DNA from: Polytrichum commune
Taxonomy: Eukaryota; Streptophyta; Polytrichopsida; Polytrichales; Polytrichaceae
DNA: 64,000 nt
NCBI GenBank assembly: GCA_950295325.1
Contig: OX485806.1
Span: 34,100,001-34,164,000 of the forward strand
Direction of reading: 5' to 3'
Below, in pieces: positions 48,301-61,100 of the stretch; positions within the stretch are counted from its first letter, which is position 1, and each line of letters opens with the position of its first letter. Position numbers and translations under genes: made by a program. The notes under the pieces were generated by a model. It searched no databases and was not told the DNA's origin. It worked only from the letters and a program-made list of their open reading frames with translations.

Positions 48301-51300
48301 CAGGGTTTGTCACATTGAACAATTGGACGCAATTCAGAAGAGAGAAGAAAAATTCATGTACCTAGGGCCAACTCGACATCCTGCCAAACATATTGGGAAG
48401 AGCTGTTCTGTATATCAAGCTGCAACCATATGCATCAAGTTGAATAAATGAATCAGACGTACTCCCAAGGTGATAGTGGTGAACAACTGGCCAATCTGAT
48501 CCAAATTTCTCCTTCATTTAGTGTGGTGCATGCTAAAATAAACCAGCGCAGGACAAGGATTCTGAAGAACTGTAACGAAGACTTACAGTGGTTTCTATGA
48601 TAACTGCAACAAGATTCACAAGCAGCATTCCGATAATGATATACTCGAAAGCGTCGCTCCTCACAAATCGTTTCAGCGCTACAAATGTACTTGACTTGTA
48701 AAACTTGGGGTACTTTTCCAGATAGGGTGGCTGCACAGACATTATCAAATTGCACACACTGAAGTCGTGGATGCATGCAGTGTGGTCGAAACTCTGACTC
48801 ATAGATCCCCTTATAATGAGCCTATTATCTGGCACCATTTCAACCCTTGGGCAAAAAGGATTCACTCTTTTCACAGTTGATCGATGATTTTGAGAGACAT
48901 ATATTCTCCACATTTGACCTCACCAGAAATTCATCTCAAGAAACATACATGGCAAAGAAATATTAGTAAAAGGGACGTCAACCAAATGCAGATAGGAATG
49001 CAGCTCACCTCATCTGCCCTTTCAAATTTCAAAGAGATGGCATTGCAAAGGTCAGCAAATTCTTCCCTGTTGATCTGGAGACAACCAACACATCAAATTC
49101 CCGACATGGACAAAACCCCAAGAATTTGAAGAAGAATTCCACTACTTGCTAACATATTTACAGTAATCGAAAATCAATGTAAGAAAACGAACCTTGAAGT
49201 CACCACTGTCGTCCAATGCATAAAAGATTGCTTCTATATCTTCATCAGCAATTGATGGAAGTGTCCTACAACAGTACCAATTCCATGGTGCTGGATCTCA
49301 GATTCAAAACAACTCAGCTTCTAAGGACATGTAAAACGTATAATTGATAGGGCTTGCGTTTGAGATTACTAAGCGGTGACTTTCAAAATGAGTAATGCAC
49401 GCACCTGTACGTATTCAACTCCTTAAAGAGCTTCCCACATTGGTGGATGTCCAAATACCCTCGGTCCTACAGAATCACTACTTGTTCGTAAGAAATCGAT
49501 GTGCAAAAATGAATTACAAATGAAGGACGACTTCTCCATTGACAATCCACAAATTGACGATTCAACCTATCCGTCCCCTTGCAGAGCGCAAATAACTATT
49601 AAGAATACTCTGTAAGCAAATGAGACCTGTTACAAAACTCCATGGAAGTGAGCCCTATGTGTTGAGGTCATTTGCTTCAACTCCAGATGTAATCAAACTT
49701 TTTACTCTCTCACAAGAACATCGAACAAGATGAGTGTTCAGGAAGTAGACGGCCAAGATTTTGCACCTGGTCATCAAGAAGGCTGAAAGCCGCACTTAGA
49801 ACCTTCTGTCTTTCTGATTCCGTCTCGACCAGTTGGCTGGCCAGCTGCAGAAGCAAGAAACTGGTTCTCAGCAATCAAGAAAGCTCTATCGACATATCAC
49901 TACAATCACAGCTATCTGAATTGGAATTCAGCCTGTAGAAGAATTTTTTGAAATTATAACGTTCCAATTTTGATGGCCATGCTTTGGTGAACATGATCAT
50001 AATGAGAAGAAAAAAGGACCTGGCCCCTGAAGCTGTCGTAGACGACGGCAAGAACAAGATTGGTGACGAAGTACACACCAAACAAGATGTAGATGACAAA
50101 AAAGATCGCCGAGAATCGCTGCTCCCTGAATCATCGATATGTTAGGATGTAAGCCTGACAATACAGTTTCACATGTCGATCGAAACTCACTCATCGATCT
50201 CCAAATCTGAAAGGCACAACACGCAAACAATAGTCTCCGCACTAAATTGCTTCCTGAGAATTCGTCTCCCCTTGCCAGAAATTCATCAGCTCTCATATAT
50301 AGATTGGGGTACACGGAGTTACTTGTAAGCTGGCATCCAAACATCAGGATTATTTGATGTTGTGTAGAGGATTGACATGTGATACAGAGTGGCGCCATAT
50401 GTCGTAAACGTGGTCTTCCCTTGGATGGTGTCCTCGAACAGCACGTAGGCAAGCCAGCTTGAGAACATGAGAAATAGCAGCAGCAGGGCCTACACCAGAT
50501 CTCCAATGGTCACATGAATGGTAAAAAATTCCAGTTTCTTCTGATCAACAAATAGTGGTTGAAGTTAAACAGAGAAATAAACATAGATCGTGGCTGAGTA
50601 GTATGAGACATATGGTCGTGAGCTCACCGAGATGTCAAGGAAGTCTGGAAATACGCCTACCAAAGTTTTCACACAATCCCGGAAACCTCTGCAATTAACA
50701 AAACAACTCAGGATCACCACTCCCGATCTCTCTCGCTAGTCACACAGCCATAGCTATAATTCTCAAATTGGTAAAATTATGAAAGAGCTTTCAGTTTTAG
50801 TTTATAATGGAGAGGAGGGTACTAATGTCCATCTCAATTCTAACACAACGATCGGCCAGCTGAAGTTATGTACACTACTGCTGCCTGCTTATAATTATGT
50901 TCACAAGACAATACACTTATCCTTCAATGGGACTTTTCGTCAGGAGTTGGTCCCGTATAATTTTCCATTGGTTGTTTTGCATACAATATCAGTAACTTGT
51001 TTCCACTTGTGCTGGTGAATGCTTGGAGGTAGTGTTTGAATTTGAACGAAGAGCAACCTATTTCGTGAGGTTCATTGGGGCCAGATTCATTGTAGCACCT
51101 CTTGGCATTCCAAAATGAGTTTGACCTTCAATGAACCGATATAGAATGTTCTTCGTTCAAACCTCCACACTACTTCAAGAATGCCCCGAAAACCTACCGA
51201 ACAAGGAAGGTGTTGTATGCAAAAAAACCAACTCCCCACCAAGTGTCATTGTTACTAGTGGATAACTCTAATGGCGCCGGCTTAGCAGCTGCAGATATCA

Positions 51301-53121
51301 TCAACGGAGAAGGGGAATATCCGATCCGCACCGAAGATTTATTGTTACAATCAACACTCGGATGTACGGCGCCAAGCGGAACGGAAGATTCTCAATTGGA
51401 CCCGAAGGAGCTACGTAAACCGTGTTGAAGACGGTGTCCGCGAGCAGCAGCACGAAAAGGAAAACCTACACAGTCCAACAACCAAACCTCTTGATAGAAT
51501 CACTAACAGTCTCTCAGATCATTCGTTGCTTCGGGAGGAAGTCCTGATGAACTACAAGGCAGAAATCAAAGATGCACCAAATATCCTACGTCTCAGATGA
51601 CTCAAAGCGAAACAATTACAAGTAAGCGCTATCCACTTACTTTGACGTTTTCAAGCCGGCTGTGCCAAAAGATCTTGTTGCCTGTGAAGGAGATTGGAAG
51701 AAACGTGTACATCGCCAGTATGAGCAAGGTAACTGCCTGGGAGGTCCACAACATGAATAGTCAGCTACAGATTAGCGATAACATGGGAGCCATGGTAACA
51801 TGAATAACAGCGACAGATCACATGGGAGCCAATATGAACATGAAAGACCGATATTCAATCTCTCTGTGATCCCAAATTTGAACCTTCCTGCTTCGCTGAA
51901 ACTAATTATCTCCGTAGTTGTGGTGTTGTAGGTACGTAACAAACCTCAAGAATGAGTGATTCTGCTCTTGTCAGGTAAGGCAAGCCTCCGAGATAGTACT
52001 TGGCAGGATCGCCACAAGGATTCGGGAAATCCTCTTTACACCACAACGGCACCTGACGCAGATAAAGATCTTAGGAAGTCCTTGAAGACTCTTCAAATTC
52101 CACGTACAGACTTCCTACGCCACTGTAACTGCTCTAAGCAAGAAACTACTTCAACTCCATAATCATTCGACATATTCTCCAACCTACCTTCAACCTTTGA
52201 AGAGATGAAGATGGAGACAATATGCAATGTACTAGAGAAAATCAAGTTGTCCAGGAATTATCCAGTTTCAGAAACGACTGACGAATAAGCTGATGCGCAC
52301 GGGAGATTTCGGAAGCGATAGTTACCTCGAAAAAGTTTAGTACGAGGAGAACTGCGAGATTTAACGACCACATCGGGTTGAAACTTATGAACCAGAAGTA
52401 GAGGTTGGCGGCACGCTCGAAATTTGGCTGCTCCAGCACTTCGCCAGGTAATCCGAGTCCATCTTCTGCCTGCAATTCCGAACCATCAGCTCACCCTACC
52501 TTGTCTGTTGATTAATTGACAATCACAAGACCCGGACTCCGAGTTGTTAAATTATAAGTGGACGAGATTTCGACTTCAAAACTGCAAAAGCGAGCTGAAT
52601 CTAGAGTGTGGATTGTGTTTTCAAACTTGTTGGCAAGATTGGCATTTCAAAGAACCTCAAGATCGAGACTATCCTCGATATCAATTGCGCCGGAAATGTG
52701 ATTTTACTAAACGGGAGGTGAATCTCTCCACAATGAGTAGAATATAACTGCCACTCGATCAACTCTAGATCTTCGATTCGAACGTCGAAAAGGAGTAATG
52801 TAACGGAATGCTCAAAGCTCTCTTGACTTCATTTTCTTTGACAAAAACTGGCAAGAGAGGCCCCTGCAGTTGTGATTACACCATCGTTTCCGTGACCTCC
52901 AATTTCTCGGAAAGAAGTTGTGAAGGTTATGTTATGTTATCGAAAGCGTACGAGGTGAATGCGGCATAATTTACCTGGTCGACCATAGCAGCAGCCTTTT
53001 GATACCTGTCTCCGCTCGTAATTGCGCCTTCTCGTCGTCCTAGAACATTATATGGCGCACTCGATCCTCTTCTTGCATCATTAGTCTGCTCGCTTCCGCT
53101 AGGAAGCAACTCATCCTCCAT
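45352..53121 (-). CDS. TPC1: Two-pore vacuolar cation channel TPC1
   Basis: A complete gene of 23 coding exons and 746 residues (Arabidopsis TPC1 has 733). Exons from the start: 52975-53121, 52326-52469, 51945-52052, 51641-51736, 51332-51465, 50628-50688, 50323-50489, 50020-50125, 49767-49844, 49405-49466, 49193-49265, 49009-49074, 48587-48730, 48463-48511, 48061-48168, 47809-47872, 47086-47254, 46883-46947, 46656-46746, 46388-46474, 45901-45996, 45587-45630, 45352-45433. All phases join. Exon 14 is the least certain. The protein has two six-helix domains. The first pore has TTSNNPDVW. Two EF hands lie between the domains, the second with [14 protein letters not shown]. The second voltage sensor keeps the Arg ladder [10 protein letters not shown], and the second filter reads VTGNW. 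The family carries the Ca2+-regulated slow vacuolar current at the tonoplast. There is no signal peptide. Confidence 0.95.
47311..47735 (-). mobile_element. 6443-type MITE inside a TPC1 intron
   Basis: This inverted copy fills most of the intron between exons at 47809-47872 and 47086-47254. In reverse complement it shares TTGGTGGAAAA, CTTCACTTCATACTAGAGC..TTGAGGG and CGAGAGCCCGGTTGTGTC-like text with the copies at 6443 and 33990. The ends are diverged and no target duplication was read. Confidence 0.6.
50889..51281 (+). repeat. Intronic element, copy B (TPC1 intron 5)
   Basis: Related to copy A in Alba intron 1 and in the same orientation relative to the host gene. It ends about 50 bp from the donor of TPC1 exon 5. 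The shared blocks are listed under copy A. Non-coding. Confidence 0.7.
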
Positions 53122-55004
53122 GGCTCAATATTAAATCTCGATGCTAAAATAACACTTCGCCAAACGTCAGTCACTCCAGATTCTTAGCATCCAAAAAAAT
53201 CTTCATTCATATTGGAGCTTCTTGGCCCGAATTTGGAGCTACTTCTCTGTAAGATCCAGCCGATTACCAAACCCTGAAGTCGATACCAATGTTCATCAGG
53301 TTCTCAAACTCGAAAATAACAACAAATTCAGCTCCGATGCAAACTTCCCGCCAAAGGATTTCCGTTTCTCTCACACAAGATTCACCTCGTTGTCTTCGAA
53401 AGCAAATTCGCTTGAACCAGGAGATTTTCTGCACTCATGAAACTCGTCTCTGTGCTTCACACGAATCGTCTACTCACACCTGACCTAATCTTATTGTGTG
53501 TACAAACACTAGAAAAAACTTCACGGCTATGGACCTAGTCCAACGCAACTTGCAACAAAAAAAAATCTGTGCCGAGTAACTTACCAACCCTTGCTTCCGA
53601 AAAGCAAAGGGAGGAGCAACAGAAACTCCAACAACAGCTTCAAAAATGCATACTTAACTCAAAACTCCAAATTCGAATTCCGAAGCAACTTCTGAGGAGG
53701 TGTAGACACCATACTGATCGCCATTGATATCACCATATTTACTGAGCTTTTCTTTTCCGAAAAATCAATGATACGATGATGCCGCAAGAGCTTAATCATC
53801 GATATTCCTTCTGAATCCTACTAACTTTGTTATGGTGATTTATGGTTCAACACTTTGAGTTCCAAAAGATAAATTCCACGTAGGATTTCCATGGGCTTCT
53901 GACTAATGTGCACATTACACATGTCGAGTTCCTTACTCTTTCCTCTCTAGTGGCCTCTCTTTGGTTTTGTACGGGAGTTGACTGGGATTGAGTGAGCTGG
54001 GCAAGGCAAGAAAGTGGTGAAAAGTGGCACTCTCTCAGACCTCCACGTGGCAGAAGCTTAAAGTTGGGTATGACTCCGAGAAGGGGTTGGGGGGGGGGGG
54101 GGGTAGGTAAGCTTAGCTGAGTGTCCATTTTCTTCATTAAATTGTTCCATGTACGGTGTGGCCCTATTCCATAGACATTTTTTTTGCGGTGGGATCGGAT
54201 CGAGAATCGCCTCATTCGGTTAGTAAAAGCGAAAAACGCATAATTGTCCTTTCAAGTTGCAAATTTGAAGTCAAAGATTCAAAGGTTATGAGAGAGCCAA
54301 GTTAAGATTCTTGTTCTCTTTGCTCACATGTTTAAGTAGGCCCTCTCGATTGTGATAACAATTGAACCTAGGAGAGTTAACATTATTTGAGTACCATAGT
54401 TGAATCCCATCAATAACACATGTCTTTTTGGTGTCCATTCTTACCTACAACATGGCTTTACACCACTTCAAAACAAGTCTTCAATCAAGAAGGGTGATCA
54501 CATAAGACCCACATGTTCTTACATCAAGACAATCAGCACTATGATGGAAATTTTGTGCGTAGGGGGTCCCAATATACGATGGAGATTTCTTTTTCTTTTT
54601 CTTTAAAAGTTGGCACTAGAAGTGGAGAAATGAAACAACCTCGTGTTGGTCGTCGGCTCATTTAACCATGTGAACTACGGGGAGGAAATGCCACTTGCAT
54701 GTGAACTTGAACCAACATATGAATAATTGCCCATAGTGAGTAGGAAAAAGGACGTCCCAATAATATGAATAGTGTGTTAGTACTTTGATTAGCCGCATGT
54801 GCCAACGTGAAATTCTACAACAAAAGAATTAGCCTATTGGTTGTTGGGAGATGTAGAAAGTTTCCTAATAACAAGGAACCAAAGGTGACAAGTATAGGTG
54901 CAAGTGTTACTTATTATGTTTCTATGTGTAAGCTTGCCATCATGCTTTTGATATTTGGGAGTCATTCTTTAGCGTTTCTTAGAGTATTATTATTTACTAG
55001 GCTA
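53122..55004. other. TPC1 upstream region and intergenic DNA
   Basis: The promoter of TPC1 should lie just above 53121, but no specific element was assigned. A run of 14 or more G occurs near 54090-54104. A dispersed repeat block (ACACATGTCTTTTTGGTGT, about 54416) resembles text near 40751 and 1690. No gene is supported. Confidence 0.4.
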
Positions 55005-55529
55005 GTGCCCCCTTCCCACCTGACTTTAGCTAAGACCCAAAGTATTTCCTAAAAACCGGGTCAAGCTCCCTCGGTTATAGTGGAGGCATCCAACTATCCC
55101 AATGCACCTACAAGAACTTGCTCCAGAGATTTTCAAGTAGGTTGTAGTTAAGTAGCTTTCACACATGTTCATTGTTTTATCTACCAAGCAATGACATGTT
55201 GGGTAATTTTTGTCCCATCCCCAAATGCCTTACTACTCACCTATCTTATCATCAGTTTTTTTGTTAATGAAGCTCCTCATGCCCTCATAGCTAAGACTAA
55301 AAATCAACCAATCACAAGGGTGGGAGGCGACACTTTTAAAGCTCCTATATTCTTGCCTCATGTTTAGGTATTGATGGGAGGGTCGGTGCTTGAAGCTTAG
55401 AACCTCCACTTTTAAGCCATGCCACATCATTTGCCAACTAGGCTCAGCACTAGATAATGTCGATGGTGTGAAGGCCGGTTTGTTAGAACCAACTTTTAGT
55501 CTTAGCTAAAGTCAGGTGGGAAGGGGGCA
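55005..55529. mobile_element. 525-bp element with long terminal inverted repeats
   Basis: The left end TGCCCCCTTCCCACC pairs with the right end GGTGGGAAGGGGGCA. The inverted match continues through CTGACTTTAGCTAAGAC and, less perfectly, to AAACCGG, over 50 bp per arm. The flanks read TAG at the left and TAA at the right, so any TWA duplication is imperfect. Confidence 0.7.
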
Positions 55530-55794
55530 TAAACTTGTCAACTTGAAGTTATTTAGGCACATGAGCTTTGAAGTCAACTGTCAAGGTTTGTTGTGCATTG
55601 TGTTGTTTGAGGAGCGTGAGGAGGTTTTTTGAAGCCTTCCTCCGATTTATTTTCCACTAGTTATAGTTACCTTTTTATGTAAAGTCTGACATGTTTTATT
55701 CTGGTGATCACTTTTCAGCTTTCGTCTCTCAAGCAGGTCTTGATTATTGATTCTCCAAATATGATTACATTCATGCATAAAGGAAAGTCATTTA

Positions 55795-56350
55795 GGGGTT
55801 GTTCACACCATGCACCATGAAGTCATCCCAAGGCCATGTAAAATCCATGATTGGTTGTTGAAGTCGTCCCAGGATCACTTCAGTTTACACCAAGGAAAAA
55901 ATGTCAGTGACCTTGGAGTTCGAGATCCCCAAAAACACATTTTAAGACCTACATTACCCAATGGCATGGTCCAACGAGTTTTGTGGTGGAAGAGGCAAAA
56001 GAGGTGCTCTAGTAGGAAAAGGAAAGGGCCCATGTCAAAGAAATGATGTTATGATAAGTTTTTAATGAAATATTTTTTGAGGAAAAGAAGATGAAGACAA
56101 GAAAAGACAAGAGAATGGTCAAACTTTATAAAAATTCAAAAGTGCCTATTCTGAACATATACTAAAAAAATCAGCACATTCACTTTTGATACATGGTCAT
56201 TCCTCTTGATCCACATTCGAAAGGGGCCCAAAAGCTTTGTAAATTGATTTAAAAAAAAACCAGACCATAGATGTTGGACCATCAAGTCGGACCATGGAAA
56301 TAGGCCATCTTCCATGGTCCGATTTCATGGTCCATGCTGTAAACCAGCCT
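55795..56350. mobile_element. Harbinger-like MITE with an empty site nearby
   Basis: TTA (or TTTA) flanks both ends. The left end is GGGGTTGTTCACACCATG. The right end, in reverse complement, is GGCTGGTTTACAGCATG, followed by ACCATGAA in both. Inside, a stem of TCGGACCATGGAA and TTCCATGGTCCGA lies near 56286-56325. The flanking sequence is duplicated without the insertion at about 56489-56575. Confidence 0.8.
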
Positions 56351-56892
56351 TTAGGTTAGTCACCACTATGAGATGCCTTAGCCCTTATGCCTTGCTCAGT
56401 GTCTTTCTCCCATAATTGCTTTTATGGGAGCCTTGCTGCCCTCACTCCTAATTGATCAAATTCCCAAGTATACGAGACTTAAATATGATTCTTAATTATT
56501 GATTCTCCAAATATGATTACATTCATACCATAAAGGGAAGCCATTTAGGTTAGTCAACACTCTGAGATGCTGGAGAATAGAAGGTGGGTGTGTACACATA
56601 CACAAGAGAGCAACCTTCTTCCAGGAGATTTCACCTTTGCACTTGTGCAATTACAACTTCGCACTTGAACCATGTGGATAAATTTGATCACTATTTCAAT
56701 TTTCAAAGTGGTTCGTCAGAATGTCAATTTTCAAACAAAGTTTGGTATATTCTACGTCCTAACATTTCTGTAGTGGAATGTTGGCATGGATGATTGAAAA
56801 TTGGATGAACAGCCACTTAGTAAGCAGAATAAATTGCAACATTGCAAATTTATAACACCCAAAAAAATTTACAAGGAATGAAAAATAATGTG

Positions 56893-56985
56893 AGGTTTAC
56901 ATTTAGTGTTGGTGACACTAAACGGTGGATTTACAATTAGTACTGTAGAATCAGTGACACTAAATACAATATTTAGTGTAGTGCT
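56893..56985. mobile_element. Short MITE-related fragment
   Basis: This contains two GTGACACTAAA words and ends ATATTTAGTGTAGTGC, the same terminal family as the elements at 35852 and 62287. It may be a deletion derivative. Confidence 0.5.
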
Positions 56986-58160
56986 AACGAATCAAAGGTT
57001 CTGTAGGGGACTCGACCTATATCGTTTTGATATTGGATAGAACCATAGAATCCTTTCCTCCATAACAAGGAGTCATGTAGACAGTATCACACATTAGTGC
57101 ACAATCCACCAGATAATCTTGCACCAGAGACAGAATCCATATACCCTCAGTTGAAACCATCCTGCCAAATATGCTCAAAGGTTGTGTGTTTTACTACACA
57201 ATGTAATCTTCAATTGTGGGGATAACCTTTTCTCATTAGATGACCAGAACTCCACAGCCTTCACCCATGAGTACCCTCCAGTCAGGGATTGGAGAGCACA
57301 TGAACCTAAGTCTTCACTCTTTGCAAAATTTCCTAAGATTTATCAACAATATAAGTACTACTCCACAGGACTCTCCAGAACTCCTATTCAATCTGTAAGT
57401 AAACTAGTTTGGACAATGTCCAAAACATTCAAGCATATAGACCTTTGTGGGTGGACCACAAATGAAGAAGATGGTGGCTTCAAAAAATCTTACACCCCTC
57501 AACATTATACATTTCTATTTTGTCAATGATCTTGACAACATGTAAGAGTTTACACTCTTCAAAGACCCTCTTAACTTGGCAACAATGGGTCTAAAGCAAC
57601 AATGAGTCTGAAGTACAAGTTTGTGGACAAATGTCCACATCTTTCAAACAATCTCTAAAACTTAGGTGGCCTCCCATGCAGCAACTGGATGGAACACGTT
57701 GATAGAGTACACAGCTTCAGCAATGAGCAAGAAAAGATTACGAGACCTGCCATTTCAAGTAAAGAAATGAGACCGTTAAAACAAACTTTAGAGGATTTCC
57801 ATAAGTGAAATTCACAAGCTCCACAAAACTGTAGTACCACCTCACAAAATCAACAGAAGAGGAAGATGGTCAACCAAGACATCAAACACTTGTGCAAAGG
57901 CATAGAGCAAGAAATGAATAATACCATACCTTGCTTTCTCCGTAAGGATGCATCGCCACTTGAGTTGGGTCATACACTGTCCGAGTCCTTGCAGCAAGTG
58001 GAACGGAAAATCACACAACAGACTGGTTCATATCCACCCCAATGACCCCAAATGCCCAAAACCCCTCACTGCTACTTTCATCAACAATGGTATAAGAGGA
58101 GGCTAATCTGTTTCACTGCAAACAATGGTTGCATGCCTCCTTCATTAAGCATATCGAAAT
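56986..58160. other. Region downstream of SHMT, no gene supported
   Basis: This includes the expected 3' UTR of SHMT next to 58161. The plus-strand frame at 57182-57529 has no recognisable domain and starts at a non-ATG codon in part of its length. Nothing else is supported. Confidence 0.4.
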
Positions 58161-61100
58161 TTAGGAGTTGAACTGTTTCTCTGCAGGCATGTCAAACCCT
58201 GGCATCTCAAATGCAGTGGCAAAATCCTCCACCCTTGCCCTCAACTGTGCTATATCAGGGTTGTTTGCTAGGCCTTTGATGAAGTCCCTGCGTGACTTTG
58301 ATGTTTCCTTATGAATGGCTGCAGTGATTTGAACTGCCCTGTGCAAGAACTCTGCAATCACATCAAAATCCTGCTCAATACAACCTCGGGATGTCATTGC
58401 TGGAGTTCCAATACGAACACCACCAGGCTGCCAGGAGCTGCTGTCCCCATACACAGCGTTTTTGTTCACTGTCACATGACATGCTTCACAGACTTCCTCA
58501 AGCAGACTCCCAGTGATTCCAAACGGACGGAGGTCCCACAGCATCAAATGGTTGTCTGTTCCATCCGTGACCAACTTACAGCCTCTCTTCTTCAGGCCAT
58601 CTGCAAGAGCTTGTGCATTCTTCTTCACTTGTTGAATATATGTCTTGTACTCTAAGGATGCAGCTTGCTTCAATGCGGCTGCCAAAGCTGCTATATGGTT
58701 ATTGTGTGGACCCCCTTGTAGAGTTGGATGAATTGCGAAGTTGATTTCCTTCTCAAAGTTGTATTGACCATCAGATGGCCTGTTAGGAGTCTTCAAACCT
58801 TTCCGATAGAAAACCATGCCACCTCGGGGTCCACGAAGTGATTTGTGAGTGGTGGTTGTGATCATGTCACAGTAATCAAATGGGCTCTGACATTCTTGAG
58901 CCACAACAAGTCCACTGATGTGAGCCATGTCACACATGAGAATGGCGTTGATTTTGTCCGCCACTTGACGAAAGCGTGCATAGTTCCACTCCCGTGGATA
59001 TGAGCTACCTCCGCAAATGAGTATTTTTGGACGGTACAGAACAGCAATTTCCTCCAATTTCTCGTAATCAATGAGCCCTGTCTCAGGGTGGACCTTGAAT
59101 GGCAAAGTCTGGAAGTACATGGACGCTGCCGAAATTTTCTTCCCACTGTGAGTGTGGTAACCATGGCTCACATGACCTCCAGAGAGGACATCCAAGCCCA
59201 TGATTCGGTCATTCGGTTGCAGAAGTGCTGTGTACACAGCAAAGTTTGCCGATGAACACGAATATGGCTGTACATTCACACCCCATCTCTCCGGATCAAG
59301 ATGAAAAGCTGCCAATGCTCTTGAACAACAAAGAGTCTCAATCTGATCAATGTATTCATTACCCTTGTAGTATCTTAAGCCAGGCAGTCCTTCTGAGTAT
59401 TTGTTGGTGAGATGGCTGCCAAGTGCTTCAAACACGGCGAGTGAGGTGAAATTCTCCGATGCAATCAACTCAATCCCTTTCCACTGTCGGCATTTCTCCT
59501 TCTCCATTATCTCCCACAGATCTGGATCCATTTCAGATAGAGGTCTATTCCCCCATTCACGCACCCCCCTTTTCCGCACTGCAGTGTCGGCCACCTGGTA
59601 TGAGTTCTGACTCCTTTCTGCTCTCAATCCCAAATTTGATGGATGGTTTGGCATGGGCCTAGAAATGCCATTTTGATGCTGCTCCGATGTGACAACGGCT
59701 CGGAATGCACCATGAGCTGTAGGTTGCATGAGCGACTGTGAGCTTCGTGGCGAACCTTGATAAGTCACTGGAGACTGCTGCCCGCAAGCCGGAGAGGAAG
59801 GACTTCGCCCAGTAGTGGCAGGTAATGGAGGAGTCCGAAACTGGCGACCACTCTGTAATGGAGACCCCCGCCGTTTCATTTTTTGGTTTCCAACAGGAGC
59901 AAATCCCAGGGAATTATTCGGACTGTGTAAGAGATGTTGATTTCCATCTCTTGAAGTCACTTGCATGGCCGTCTCTCCCTGCCCCAACCCAATATTTCAA
60001 GACATTAATATACGCACTCGCATCACCAGCAACCTAATTTCTGAAGACATCCTTAACCTAAGTTCTTGTCGACACGAAGCACCACCTCGTAAGAGGTCAG
60101 TGGCTCTATACACAAGGCGAATTTGGTACCTCGACATTCTTCAATGCTTCGAATTACTGTCCATGAGCCAGAGTACAACATCCTCTATGACAATTTATCT
60201 TTTAAAAACAAGCACACTCAAACAGTCAGGAGATGACCACACAGTCAGCAGCAAGTGCGCAACCCTCCTGAAAAATGTGGCTACCGTACATGAAACATTG
60301 CTTGTGCTTCAGATCCATTGATTTTAACAGACGACCCGAAGTACTACAGAAAACCTCTACAAAGTTAGGAAGCAGAAAAAGGATGTCGCAGAAGGCTCCT
60401 AGGGAGATGAAGTTAGTCATCTCAAGACACTCCTCAGACAACCGCCTCTACCTCACAATCTACTATCCCAAATAATTGCTGGGAACCTTTATCACCTATT
60501 GAAAGCAATTCCTCGTACAAAAACGCGCAATTCTTCAATAACGTCACCATTTTCCACGCCCTACGGAGTAGCTTTATCATTCTGCTCTCTCTATTGAGAG
60601 TACAAAGAATGTTCAACCACGCCTCCTCTTCAAACCCTACGCCCTGCTACAAACTCCCTCCTACCATACCTGAATACTATCAGAAAGCAATTTGGAAGCA
60701 GGACAAGGATGCCACATTAGGCTCCTTGGCATCCTCGGAAAAACAACTCTCAACAATAAAAATTGCTTGAAAGCTCTATCACGCATTTGAGCGAATCCTC
60801 GAACCAAAACATGTAATTCTTCGCTAAGGCAACCATTTTTCACATCCTAAGGTAATCATAGCTTCATCATTCTGCTCTCTCACTCTCTATGACAGAAAAA
60901 GGAATGTCCACCCCGCCTCCTCTTCAAACCCTACGCCCTACTCCCAAACCTCACTGACTTGACAGCTCTTATCACGCAAAATCCTCAAACAAAAACGTGT
61001 AATTCTTCACTAGCGAGACCATAGCCTTATCATTCTTCTCTCTCTACTCCACAAAAAACAATATTGACCCAGCCAAACATTCCCCTGCCTGCCTGCCTGC

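Noticed and set aside
57182-57529. 115-residue plus-strand frame
   Set aside because: No recognisable domain, and it lies in the 3' flank of SHMT; no support as a gene.
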